64,000 nucleotides of DNA from Leptospirillum ferrooxidans C2-3 (GTDB taxonomy: Bacteria; Nitrospirota; Leptospirillia; Leptospirillales; Leptospirillaceae): contig NC_017094.1 in assembly GCF_000284315.1 (NCBI RefSeq), positions 465,486-529,485 on the forward strand, read 5' to 3'. Below the pieces are notes generated by a model that ran no database searches, was not told the origin of the DNA, and worked only from the letters and a program-made list of their open reading frames with translations. Below, piece after piece: positions 52,586 through 59,645 of the stretch (position 1 is the stretch's first letter; each line of letters opens with the position of its first letter). Position numbers and translations under genes: made by a program.

Positions 52586-52810
52586 TCATTTCCGATCCAT
52601 CCTTTTTTTGTACTCGTCGCAAACGGCTCCTGGTGGAGTCGCAAAATCACCGGCCATGCAATGGAGGTTTTTGTTGTCGTCATTCCAGACTTTTTCAGCC
52701 TTGGCGCATGTTCTGCACTGTGGAGATTTGGCTGTCCACTCCTTGAATGTCTGATACCCCATCTTGTACATTTTTTGCTCTGTCCAAGTACCTGATCTGT
52801 CGGCCTTCAT
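52586..52810 (-). CDS. Small cysteine-containing phage protein
   Basis: The 74-residue protein has PQCRTCAKAEKVW followed by a Cys in LHCMAGDF and another in AVCDEYKKRM, a C-x2-C plus two-Cys pattern that could bind zinc. I know no family. GGAGG lies six bases before the ATG at 52810, which overlaps the preceding stop (ATGA). Confidence 0.7.
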   Translation of the reverse strand: MKADRSGTWTEQKMYKMGYQTFKEWTAKSPQCRTCAKAEKVWNDDNKNLHCMAGDFATPPGAVCDEYKKRMDRK

Positions 52811-53409
52811 TTGACGCCTCCGCAAAAGATCCGGACCTGCTCCGGGTCATACCGGATCAGCCTTCCTTGCGGATCGATCACAGGACGATGAGTCGGAATC
52901 CATTTTCCGGGAGAGTTTGCACACATCATTCGCTCCGGGTAAAACCGGGGGCCAACGTATTCCGGGAGACTCATCACCGGATGTTTGATGCTGTATTTGA
53001 CCAATGGGACCGATGGATTCCGTTTCACGGTGAATGGTTTGTCATACTTGACCGACGAATCGCGGACGACGATCGGCCCCAGCCGGGCCGGAGCCGCAAT
53101 CAGACGGCAGGCTTCTTCCGGATCGACAACTTGGTGTCCGAGAACGGGACACAGAAATTCCCAGTTGTCCCGGTAAAGAGTTCTCCAGCCCATCGGCGAC
53201 TCCGTCTCCGCACGCTTATATGATGGTTTGGTGGCGGGAGGGACTTTTTGATCCGGCGGAGCAGGGGAAAGCAGGGGAGCGCCATTTTGATCCACTGTCC
53301 GGGCGCCTTGGGGGGACGGCGATGATTTAAAAACAAAGAAGCAAGCCATGAGGACAATAACCGCCATGACCGCGACTGGGAGGACAAAGCCACCGGATTC
53401 TCGTTTCAT
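52807..53409 (-). CDS. Prepilin-like or membrane-anchored phage protein
   Basis: The 200-residue protein starts MKRESGGFVLPVAVMAVIVL: a short basic leader, Gly-Gly-Phe and a 20-residue helix, which is the shape of a type IV prepilin although Glu5 is missing. Residues 38-46 read TVDQNGAPL, the same nine residues as in the chromosomal PilV-like protein, and the DNA agrees over 20 bases. A Pro-rich linker and a domain with three cysteines follow. It could also be a plain membrane-anchored protein. The start is coupled to the zinc-ribbon gene upstream (ATGA). Confidence 0.65.
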   Translation of the reverse strand: MKRESGGFVLPVAVMAVIVLMACFFVFKSSPSPQGARTVDQNGAPLLSPAPPDQKVPPATKPSYKRAETESPMGWRTLYRDNWEFLCPVLGHQVVDPEEACRLIAAPARLGPIVVRDSSVKYDKPFTVKRNPSVPLVKYSIKHPVMSLPEYVGPRFYPERMMCANSPGKWIPTHRPVIDPQGRLIRYDPEQVRIFCGGVK

Positions 53410-53579
53410 CCTCTTGTTTCTCCTCTCATCTCCCCGATGCAGTTCGGGCAGACCCAACAGGATCCAGTCTGGGCGACACTCTCGGACACTTCCTCGCACC
53501 AGTCGCAACGGATCGGGAAACTTCCATAGGTCGGAACGAGTCGTCCCTTCCGGATATCGCAATATTCCATCAGGCTCAT
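53406..53579 (-). CDS. Small zinc-ribbon protein, 57 residues
   Basis: The short frame has two cysteine pairs, CDWC (residues 25-28) and CWVCPNC (residues 41-47), the pattern of a zinc ribbon. AAGGAG lies eight bases ahead of the ATG, giving good support for a gene this short. The stop overlaps the next start. Function unknown; probably binds nucleic acid or protein. Confidence 0.7.
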   Translation of the reverse strand: MSLMEYCDIRKGRLVPTYGSFPIRCDWCEEVSESVAQTGSCWVCPNCIGEMRGETRG

Positions 53580-53656
53580 GGGTTTTTCTCCTTCCAGTTA
53601 AAAAGATTAGGTTTCGTTACAGGACATTCTTTCGGACGAATGGATCTGAATCTCTT

Positions 53657-53863
53657 CTATTCGTTGGAAATTTCTTCTTGATTCGGTAATAGTTCCATCA
53701 AAATGTTCTGATTCAGCAAAGTACAATAAGAGTGCGGACGTTTTTCCCCTATGCTTTGACCATGAGGAGCGGTATATAACAGATAAGGGCATGGGTCTCC
53801 TTCACACCATCGGGACCCGCAATCGGTACGGCAGCCATTGATCGTTTTAATTTTCTGACTCAT
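53657..53863 (-). CDS. Small cysteine-rich phage protein, 68 residues
   Basis: The N-terminal part carries CRTDCGSRWCEGDPC, four cysteines in 15 residues, with a fifth in HSYCTLL. The family is not recognised. The ATG overlaps the preceding stop (ATGA), so it is part of the leftward operon. Confidence 0.6.
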   Translation of the reverse strand: MSQKIKTINGCRTDCGSRWCEGDPCPYLLYTAPHGQSIGEKRPHSYCTLLNQNILMELLPNQEEISNE

Positions 53864-54066
53864 CGCCGGACAGTTTCCGCCTTCGATTCGAATTCACCGA
53901 GTCTTTCGAGATAGAAGTCCCAAAGCTCGTTCAACCCCTTGGGGTCAATCTCCTCCGCCTGGTTCCGGATTCGGTTCCAAGCGGATTTCAGATCCAAACA
54001 AGTTTTCGGATGGGCCAGACTGTTCCATGTGCTCAAAAAATCAGAAGTAGTCAATGTCCAATCCAT
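53860..54066 (-). CDS. Hypothetical helical phage protein, 68 residues
   Basis: A mostly helical, acidic protein (WTLTTSDFLSTWNSLAHPKT; GLNELWDFYLERLGEFESKA). No family recognised. GGAG lies nine bases upstream of the ATG at 54066, which overlaps the preceding stop as TGATG. Confidence 0.6.
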   Translation of the reverse strand: MDWTLTTSDFLSTWNSLAHPKTCLDLKSAWNRIRNQAEEIDPKGLNELWDFYLERLGEFESKAETVRR

Positions 54067-54275
54067 CACATTTTTCTCCTATCGATCCAGGCCAATAACG
54101 TTCCGGAATGTCCGTGAAGAGCTATTCCCATCCCCACCAGGATCAAACCCGCCACGACCCAGATTCCCGCAAGAAGAATGTTGGAATCACCCAATCCGGA
54201 GTGGGAATTGACCGCTTCCGTATGGATGACCGTTTCCTCTTTCAGCCCATGAAGCTGTCTCCACAGGGATCCCAT
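54066..54275 (-). CDS. Small single-pass membrane protein
   Basis: The 69-residue protein has one hydrophobic helix near the C-terminus (ILLAGIWVVAGLILVGMGIA) and a polar N-terminal half. The start at 54275 is chosen because a longer GTG start would run into the zinc-ribbon gene upstream; no strong ribosome site is visible. It could be a phage membrane protein of the holin or superinfection-exclusion kind, but nothing in the sequence proves that. Confidence 0.55.
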   Translation of the reverse strand: MGSLWRQLHGLKEETVIHTEAVNSHSGLGDSNILLAGIWVVAGLILVGMGIALHGHSGTLLAWIDRRKM

Positions 54276-54289
54276 TGTCGGCCGGGAAT

Positions 54290-54466
54290 TCAAGGTTTTC
54301 TCCCGGAAACCTTGGAAGGAACTTCTGGCATCAATTCCTCCGCACACTCGAAACAGACCGGGAAAATGGATCGGGTCCGTTCCAGAAAATCCTGATCCTC
54401 AAGCTCTTCCCGGATCAGGATTTCTCCGCAATGAGCACACTTCATCCTTTTCTGAGACATCGTCAT
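54290..54466 (-). CDS. Small zinc-ribbon protein, 58 residues
   Basis: Two cysteine pairs, CAHC (residues 10-13) and CFEC (38-41), flank an acidic helix, giving a C4 zinc ribbon. The start follows the previous stop within four bases. Function unknown. It resembles in plan the other small zinc-ribbon gene at 53406-53579. Confidence 0.65.
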   Translation of the reverse strand: MTMSQKRMKCAHCGEILIREELEDQDFLERTRSIFPVCFECAEELMPEVPSKVSGRKP

Positions 54467-54469
54467 TTC

Positions 54470-55015
54470 TCAGTCTTTACTGGAGGAGGACAAGGCTTTT
54501 ACGACCCGTTGGAGCGCCCCGCCGGGTTCCATTTGTTCCAGCAAAGAAAGCGCGGCAGATAACTGTTTTGCGTTTTCCAATGCGGCGCTCATTGCCGGAT
54601 CTCCGAGTATTTTGCTCAGCCGCTGCATGGCTTCAGAAAGATGATTTTCGTGGTCGGCCAACTGTTTGGCCATGTTTTGGATTTTCTCCACGGCTTGATC
54701 AGCTGTTTTCATGTATCTGGCTAGTTTGTCTTCAACAAGTTTTGTCGATGAATCAAGAATTTCCGCCGCTTTCGTCATTTCCATGCTCATGTTCAAATAC
54801 CTCCTGTTAACAACCATCCCTGATCCGTCGAGCAAGTCTTTTAGAAAAAACTCACGTATTTTCTGAGAGTCGAAAGACGCTACCCGATAGCCTTTTACTT
54901 CGGCTTTGCGAATGACATCACTTGAATGGTTTTCGCTTTTCTTAAGTTCGCGGGAAATGATAGTCTTCGCCTGAAAGACGGACTCGAACGATATTCCTTC
55001 CTGTTCAGCTCTCAT
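54470..55015 (-). CDS. Hypothetical coiled-coil phage protein
   Basis: The 181-residue protein is almost wholly helical, with heptads through EMTKAAEILDSSTKLVEDKL and NMAKQLADHENHLSEAMQRL. A short N-terminal globular part contains RVASFDSQKIREFF. No family recognised. It overlaps the small frame upstream by 11 bases. Confidence 0.7.
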   Translation of the reverse strand: MRAEQEGISFESVFQAKTIISRELKKSENHSSDVIRKAEVKGYRVASFDSQKIREFFLKDLLDGSGMVVNRRYLNMSMEMTKAAEILDSSTKLVEDKLARYMKTADQAVEKIQNMAKQLADHENHLSEAMQRLSKILGDPAMSAALENAKQLSAALSLLEQMEPGGALQRVVKALSSSSKD

Positions 55016-55139
55016 TTCGGCCCTCCGACAATTTTTTCAGTCCCTTTCCTCTCGATTCGGCCAGTTCCGTTTGAGAAACGGCGACTCTCCTGAGCGTTGT
55101 CACCACTTCGACATCCACACAGTCGAGGACCTTTGCCAT
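55005..55139 (-). CDS. Possible small protein, 44 residues
   Basis: The frame reads MAKVLDCVDVEVVTTLRRVA and ends KKLSEGRNES, overlapping the next gene. It has no clear ribosome site and sits just after the tRNA-Ser gene. It fills the only gap in the leftward operon but is not certain. Confidence 0.35.
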   Translation of the reverse strand: MAKVLDCVDVEVVTTLRRVAVSQTELAESRGKGLKKLSEGRNES

Positions 55140-55250
55140 CACGACCCGGTAGTCCAGGCCATTACAATCATCCGCCTTTCGAGCCGGAACGCGGCCAGCA
55201 CCGCCGATCCCTTTCCGTGAACGAGCATCTCTGATCCTTTCGGTTTGTGA

Positions 55251-55341
55251 TGGCGGAGGGGGTGGGATTCGAACCCACGGACGTTTCTTACGCCGACTGT
55301 TTTCGAGACAGCAGCAATCAACCGGACTCTGCCACCCCTCC
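55251..55341 (-). tRNA. tRNA-Ser (anticodon CGA) within the element
   Basis: On the minus strand the acceptor GGAGGGG pairs with CCCCTCC, the anticodon loop is CTCGAAA (anticodon CGA, reads UCG), there is a long variable arm (class II) and the T-arm is GTGGG-TTCGAAT-CCCAC. CCA is encoded at 55253-55251. It lies directly downstream of the leftward phage promoter, so it would be made as the leader of the int-xis transcript. Confidence 0.92.
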
Positions 55342-55437
55342 TGATCGTTCTATCCGCTTCCATTCCAACCTCCGGATCCCCTATATATCCGTCTTAAGGG
55401 CTGCTCTAAGGCAGGAGGGTTTGTTGGCGTGAAACAA

Positions 55438-55475
55438 TTTATACAACAAAATGTTTAATTAGTCAACAATATGTT
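55438..55475 (-). promoter_or_regulatory. Leftward phage promoter with two repressor-type operators
   Basis: On the minus strand TTGACT (55466-55461) and TATAAA (55443-55438) are 17 bases apart, a near-ideal sigma-70 promoter. AACA-N3-TGTT palindromes lie at 55445-55455 (in the spacer) and 55465-55475 (over the -35), with centres 20 bases apart. A nearly identical block is found at the Cro promoter (61161-61199), so the element's repressor should silence both. Confidence 0.85.
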
Positions 55476-55494
55476 TTTATGGGAATTATGGCAC

Positions 55495-55521
55495 AAAAAA
55501 GCCCCTTGGGAAGGGGCAATT
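55495..55521 (-). terminator. Intrinsic terminator
   Basis: GCCCCTT / AAGGGGC around GGG forms a strong stem, followed on the minus strand by six T. On the plus strand a shorter ATTTT follows, so it may work both ways. It isolates the leftward promoter from the genes to its right. Confidence 0.8.
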
Positions 55522-55661
55522 TTGCCTGATCATCAAGGATGTTTTCCAATAAGCAGTAAACTCATGAATATAGGAAGAGTGAAATGATTTTCTTCCTATA
55601 ATAGATATGAAGGGCATAGGCCCTTGAACAATTCCTTCAACCTTTATCAAGGAGAAACATC

Positions 55662-55880
55662 ATGGGAAATCTGTTCTCGGAGTTGGAAATGGAAAGGTTG
55701 CGTTCGAAGTACATGCAAGGGAATGCCCTCGATTGTCCGAGGTGCGGACGGATTTTAATGGAGTGGTTAGAAGAGGACGGGGTCCTTCCGGGACAGTTGC
55801 CAGGAGGTCCGACGCTCAATTACCTTTGGATGGAATGCAAAGAGGAAGGAATTTCGGGAAAGATTATGTTTGGGGTTTAA
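55662..55880 (+). CDS. Small phage protein with CxxC motif
   Basis: The 72-residue protein has one CPRC motif (residues 25-28) and a later Cys, with an acidic helix before it. GGAGAAACATC leads into the ATG. A terminator follows at once, so it is a single-gene unit. No family recognised. Confidence 0.65.
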   Translation: MGNLFSELEMERLRSKYMQGNALDCPRCGRILMEWLEEDGVLPGQLPGGPTLNYLWMECKEEGISGKIMFGV

Positions 55881-55890
55881 AAAAGAGATC

Positions 55891-55914
55891 GGCCAGGAAA
55901 CTGGCCGCTTTTTG
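55891..55914 (+). terminator. Intrinsic terminator
   Basis: GGCCAG-GAAA-CTGGCC is a perfect GNRA-type hairpin followed by GCTTTTTG. It ends the single-gene unit 55662-55880. Confidence 0.88.
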
Positions 55915-55960
55915 TTTCAAATTTACAAGGGAAAACAAAGATGGACAAGGGGAGGGGCGC

Positions 55961-56107
55961 ATGGATATAAAGGGCATGGGTGCTATGATGCAGGCGATGG
56001 GTATTCTTTTACCGATAATAGATCAGAAGCATCGCCAAGATTTGGCGGCGGCTTGGAATATTACCCTGGAGGTTGGGCATGGCAGAAAGCATCCTTTCCC
56101 AAGATGA
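55961..56107 (+). CDS. Possible small leader protein before fliM, 48 residues
   Basis: The frame begins MDIKGMGAMMQAMGILLPII with GGGGAGGGG just upstream, and overlaps the fliM start by 29 bases. It may be a short translated leader that couples ribosomes to fliM. Not recognised. Confidence 0.4.
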   Translation: MDIKGMGAMMQAMGILLPIIDQKHRQDLAAAWNITLEVGHGRKHPFPR

Positions 56108-57092
56108 GGTCAATTCTCTTCTGCGAGGTCTTTTAGATGGAGAGATCAATACTGAGGGGCACGGGAAAGAAAAAGGTGAGGTAGGGGCCTCGTATCGCTA
56201 CAATCTGGCCAGTCAGGAGAGAATCATCCGGGGAAGGATGCCGACGCTTGAGGTGATTAATGACCGTTTCTCTCGTTTTTTTCAGGTAACGCTTTCGGGA
56301 ACATTGCGAAAAAATATCGAGTTTGTCCCCAAGGGGATAGAGATGCTGAAGTTCGGGGAATTCCTCCGGAAGCTTCCAATGCCATCGAACATCAATATTT
56401 TGCGCCTTGAATCTCTTCGGAGAAACATTCTTCTGATAATCGATGCCCGTCTGGTCTACCTCATTGTTGATCATATTTTGGGAGGAAATGGCCGGGGACA
56501 TGTGAAGGTCGAAGGTCGGGACTTTACTTCGATCGAGTCCAGAATTACCAGAAATATCCTGGATCTGGCAATCGATGATTTTGAGAAGGCATGGGCTCCG
56601 GTTTACAGTATGCCGCTCACCTATATTCGATCGGAAGTTAATCCGCAGTTTGCGGCGATTGTGCCTCCGACCGAGATGGTCATTACTTTATCCTACATGC
56701 TTGAGATTGAAGATCAAGGGAATATTGTCTACATCTGCATCCCCTATTCGACGATCGAGCCGATCAAGGAGAAGCTGTACACGGGATTTCAGAGTGACCA
56801 GTTCGAAGTGGATAGTTTGTGGGGGATCCGGCTTAGGGATCGTATTGAAGCAAGTCCGATCAATATTCAGGCCATTCTTGGCAGAACAACCAGAAAGGTT
56901 CGGGAGGTTCTGTCCTGGAAGGTGGGGGATGTGATTGCGTTGGAACGCCACATCAGTGACCCCATCGATGTCAATGTTGAGGGAGTCAGACGCTTCCTTG
57001 CCCGTCCAGGAACCCACAGGGGAAACAGGGCCATTCGTATTGAAAAGCGCATGTCTCCACCAACGGTTTACCAGGAAGGCGAAGAACTATGA
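56079..57092 (+). CDS. fliM: Flagellar motor switch protein FliM
   Basis: FliM forms the C-ring middle layer and binds CheY-P to reverse the motor. The 337-residue protein is complete. The N-terminal CheY-binding segment is ILSQDEVNSLLRG, the CheC-like middle domain includes ILGGNGRGHVKVEGRDFTSI and the C-terminal SpoA domain has SPINIQAILGRTTRKVREVL and VGDVIALERHISDPIDVNVE. The ATG at 56079 has GGAGG eight bases upstream. Oddly, no other flagellar gene is near, and it lies between the repressor-controlled promoters of the integrated element, so it looks like phage cargo. Confidence 0.92.
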   Translation: MAESILSQDEVNSLLRGLLDGEINTEGHGKEKGEVGASYRYNLASQERIIRGRMPTLEVINDRFSRFFQVTLSGTLRKNIEFVPKGIEMLKFGEFLRKLPMPSNINILRLESLRRNILLIIDARLVYLIVDHILGGNGRGHVKVEGRDFTSIESRITRNILDLAIDDFEKAWAPVYSMPLTYIRSEVNPQFAAIVPPTEMVITLSYMLEIEDQGNIVYICIPYSTIEPIKEKLYTGFQSDQFEVDSLWGIRLRDRIEASPINIQAILGRTTRKVREVLSWKVGDVIALERHISDPIDVNVEGVRRFLARPGTHRGNRAIRIEKRMSPPTVYQEGEEL

Positions 57093-57304
57093 AATTCACG
57101 GCTCATGAATGTGAAGAGGTTGTCGTGCAGTACAGTCAGCAGAGAGAGATCGAGTGTCCTGCCTGTAAAGAAGGAACTATTCTTTTCACGGAGAATGTCG
57201 AAGGGATTTGTTTTTTGTCTATCCAATCAACAATCCTCCCGGAAATAAATCTTCTGACGTTCCATTGTGATAGATGCGAAAGAACAGGAGAGCACTTGGT
57301 CTGA
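57089..57304 (+). CDS. Small zinc-finger-like protein coupled to fliM
   Basis: The 71-residue protein has paired cysteines CPAC (about residues 24-27) and CDRC (62-65), a likely zinc site. The ATG overlaps the fliM stop (ATGA), so the two are translated together. No family recognised; a role in tuning the motor protein is only a guess from position. Confidence 0.65.
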   Translation: MKFTAHECEEVVVQYSQQREIECPACKEGTILFTENVEGICFLSIQSTILPEINLLTFHCDRCERTGEHLV

Positions 57305-57475
57305 GCAGACGGAGAGCCTTGGGGTTATCTCCCGGGTACTCTGCTTCAGACTATATCAACACAACAAAAAGCCCGTCGGAGCGGGGAGGGAGAGGCAAAA
57401 GGAATTTTTCTTGAAAAATATCTCGAATTGAGATATCCTGTTCGGGAGCAATAAGAACAAAGGATGGACCTTCGA

Positions 57476-57760
57476 ATGCATGTAATCAGCCGTAAAACAT
57501 TGAAGGATTTCTGGACCGTTCATCCCGAAGCCGAAAATCCACTTCGTTCGTGGTTTCAATTGATCCGCCAAGGTCAGTATGAATCGTTTGTGGATCTGAA
57601 GCGGGTTTTTGGAAGCGTCGATTGGGTAGGAGGACAATGTGTCTTCAATATTGGGGGAAACAAATACCGCCTGATCACGGTTTTCCACTTTAACCGAAAC
57701 CGCGCCTATGTCCGGCACGTTCTGACCCATTCCGAATATGACCGGGGAGACTGGAAATGA
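57476..57760 (+). CDS. higB: HigB-type mRNA interferase toxin
   Basis: The 94-residue ribosome-dependent RNase of the HigB_toxin family starts MHVISRKTLKDFWTVHP and has SWFQLIRQGQYESFVDLKRV and GNKYRLITVFHFNRNRAYVR, ending LTHSEYDRGDW, the usual C-terminal active-site region. All expected parts are present, in contrast to the broken toxin at 17.7 kb. The ATG at 57476 is preferred over 57464 by family length. The stop overlaps the antitoxin start. Confidence 0.92.
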   Translation: MHVISRKTLKDFWTVHPEAENPLRSWFQLIRQGQYESFVDLKRVFGSVDWVGGQCVFNIGGNKYRLITVFHFNRNRAYVRHVLTHSEYDRGDWK

Positions 57761-58161
57761 AAACGACCGTCGATATTGAACGCCTTGTCCACTGTTGGGA
57801 ACCGCTGGAGAATCTTTTCCATATCCGGACCCGGGACGAGTACGAGAATGCCGTGAAAATTTTGAACATGCTTCTGGATCGTGTAATGGACGATCAATCG
57901 CATCCGCTCTTCGGATTTGTGGAAACACTAGGAACGGTGATCGAAGCCTGGGAAGAAGAACACGAATCCGTCCCCCCGGTTTCCGGGAAAGAGATGTTGA
58001 GATTTTTAATGGATCAACATAATCTTCGGCAGTCGGATCTTCCGGAGGTCGGTAGTCAGGGAGTTGTTTCCGAGATTCTTGCCGGAAATCGGTCACTGAA
58101 CCTCCGTCAGATCCAAGCCCTAGCCCGGCGGTTCGGGGTTCTGAAACACATCTTTCTTTGA
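57757..58161 (+). CDS. higA: HigA-type antitoxin
   Basis: The 134-residue antitoxin of the toxin-first HigBA type has an N-terminal helical part (RTRDEYENAVKILNMLLDRV) that is the usual toxin-binding region, and a C-terminal XRE-like domain (LRFLMDQHNLRQSDLPEVGS; QGVVSEILAGNRSLNLRQIQ). It would stabilise the element in the cell. Coupled to higB by ATGA overlap. Confidence 0.92.
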   Translation: MKTTVDIERLVHCWEPLENLFHIRTRDEYENAVKILNMLLDRVMDDQSHPLFGFVETLGTVIEAWEEEHESVPPVSGKEMLRFLMDQHNLRQSDLPEVGSQGVVSEILAGNRSLNLRQIQALARRFGVLKHIFL

Positions 58162-58307
58162 AAACTGGATCATAAATGGAATTCTGGGAGGAAGATGAGC
58201 TGCTTGCTATTTGCTCAACGTCCAGGTGGGCCAGAACTCACTTGCAGTGCACGGGATGCGTGTGTGGGTATTCTGAAAGGAAGTTATTGGGAGGGTGAAT
58301 TATGGAG

Positions 58308-58334
58308 AGCGGTCCGGAAACTGGCCGCTTTTTC
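58308..58334 (+). terminator. Intrinsic terminator after the HigBA pair
   Basis: A seven-pair stem AGCGGTC / GGCCGCT (one G-T pair) around CGGAAACT is followed by five T. Confidence 0.75.
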
Positions 58335-58370
58335 TGCGTCTGCATTCGCTGACATCCAGATTCAGGCAAT

Positions 58371-58389
58371 AAAAACCCGCCGAAGCGGG
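58371..58389 (-). terminator. Leftward intrinsic terminator
   Basis: CCCGC-TTCG-GCGGG on the minus strand is followed by TTTTTATT. It would stop transcripts coming leftward from the DUF3800 gene. Confidence 0.75.
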
Positions 58390-58476
58390 AAGTGGAGGCT
58401 TTTCAGTTATGATGTTGTTTGTTAAGGAGCGAAAGTCTGTGACCTACAAAAATACATTCAAAGAAATGGAGTTGCT

Positions 58477-58740
58477 GTGCCGTTACCTGGAAAAAACGAC
58501 CTCGAAAAAGCTATTAATGAATTCATGGAAATCAATTCATCCCTGGATATGCCAAGGGCGAGGCGAAAGTTTGAGGGACACGTTTTGGCCCAGGTGATTG
58601 CGGGGAAAATTGACGCTCTCTCCTCCGTTGAACGTCAGTCTTGCATCGTTTTTCTGTTGGGGTATCTGGCCGGAGCAACAAACATCGCCTATCGGAAGGG
58701 AGCCGAAGTCGAAACAATGATGCTTCCGTCTGATAACTGA
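58477..58740 (+). CDS. Hypothetical phage protein, 87 residues
   Basis: The GTG start has GGAG five bases upstream. The protein is helical with a moderately hydrophobic C-terminal part (QSCIVFLLGYLAGATNIAYR). No family recognised. Confidence 0.55.
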   Translation: MPLPGKNDLEKAINEFMEINSSLDMPRARRKFEGHVLAQVIAGKIDALSSVERQSCIVFLLGYLAGATNIAYRKGAEVETMMLPSDN

Positions 58741-58747
58741 AGGGGGT

Positions 58748-59314
58748 ATGGATCCTTCCGGGGAAAGGAATAAATCCTTAAAATTTTTCTATAATTTTTG
58801 TGAATCGGTAAATTCGTGGAGAACGCAAGAATGGATTCCCGAAAAAAATTTTTCGATGGAGAAGAAAATGTTGACTATTTATGATTTCAACAATGTTACA
58901 GCCTATTGTCTTGAGCTAATGGGACCAATGTTACCATTGAACATCCAAAGAAATCTTGAAAAAATTGCCAGAGAGGCAGGTTTATTCATTAAGCCGTGGA
59001 ATTCCGAAAAAGAAATTGAAAACACCAGAAACGGTGTCATTGATGTTACACAGAGTCCCCCGATGGAGGCTATTGCACATCAATTGAAAGTGTGGGACCC
59101 CGAAAATTCAGGAAGAAGGTTTGTAGTCCATCTTTTTTATGCAGGGAGCCCACATACAACAAAAAATAGGAGCCGACGGCAAGAATGGGAAAGGAACCAT
59201 CCAGGAAATGAGGAAATCGTTGAACATGAGTTTACTGCGGGAAATTCGGATCTCCTGACAGCTCAGCAGAAAGAGGAAGTAGAACAGATATTAAAGGAGG
59301 CTGGGATCAAATGA
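58748..59314 (+). CDS. Hypothetical protein, 188 residues
   Basis: It starts seven bases after the preceding gene with GGGGG ahead of the ATG; an internal ATG at 58868 (MLTIYDFNN) is an alternative that would give a 148-residue protein. The sequence is mixed alpha/beta with charged helices (EHEFTAGNSDLLTAQQKEEV). Codon use is more AT-rich than the chromosome, consistent with cargo. No family recognised. Confidence 0.55.
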   Translation: MDPSGERNKSLKFFYNFCESVNSWRTQEWIPEKNFSMEKKMLTIYDFNNVTAYCLELMGPMLPLNIQRNLEKIAREAGLFIKPWNSEKEIENTRNGVIDVTQSPPMEAIAHQLKVWDPENSGRRFVVHLFYAGSPHTTKNRSRRQEWERNHPGNEEIVEHEFTAGNSDLLTAQQKEEVEQILKEAGIK

Positions 59315-59645
59315 AGATGTTTATCCTGTCTGGATCGAAAAGGACGAGGAAAGCGGCGGAATCCAGTCGACAAGACCTTGGGCCTTGATGGGAAGAGCAT
59401 TCGGAGTGGTGTTCCGAATCCGAAGAGGTTCCATCTCTCAAGAATCCCAGAAAATCCGCGATGTGTCCAGTATCTTCATATGTAAATGATTATTTTAAAA
59501 TCATATTCCAAATTTTGAATTGCTGAGAAAATTAGGATTGACAAGTGTCAGAAGGTGTAGGAAAATGACAATTGGAATTGGCCCAATCCTGATTAGTCAC
59601 CTTGATGGTGTGCGTCTCCTTATTTAAGGAGTAGGGGTTGGGTTT
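59315..59645. other. Gene-free stretch before the DUF3800 gene
   Basis: No supported frame. A fragment encoding YPVWIEKDEESGG right after 59314 resembles the first residues of HicB antitoxins but does not continue as one. A palindrome CTCCTTATTTAAGGAG lies near 59617-59632. Confidence 0.4.

Larger units (their letters stand above)
58162..58476. other. Stretch with two hairpins and a doubtful 40-residue frame
   Basis: It contains a rightward terminator (58308-58334: AGCGGTC / GGCCGCT stem, then TTTTT) and a leftward one (58371-58389: CCCGC-CGAA-GCGGG preceded by A5). A frame at 58176-58298 encodes 40 residues with CTGCVCGYS but lacks support beyond composition. The ribosome site of the next gene lies at the right end. 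Confidence 0.6.

Noticed and set aside
58195-58425. A 76-codon rightward frame between higA and the next gene
   Set aside because: It runs through two terminator hairpins and its composition is not convincing.
59315-59480. A HicB-like start (YPVWIEKDEESGG) after 59314
   Set aside because: The sequence does not continue with the HicB core in any one frame and no HicA is present; too short to call a remnant.
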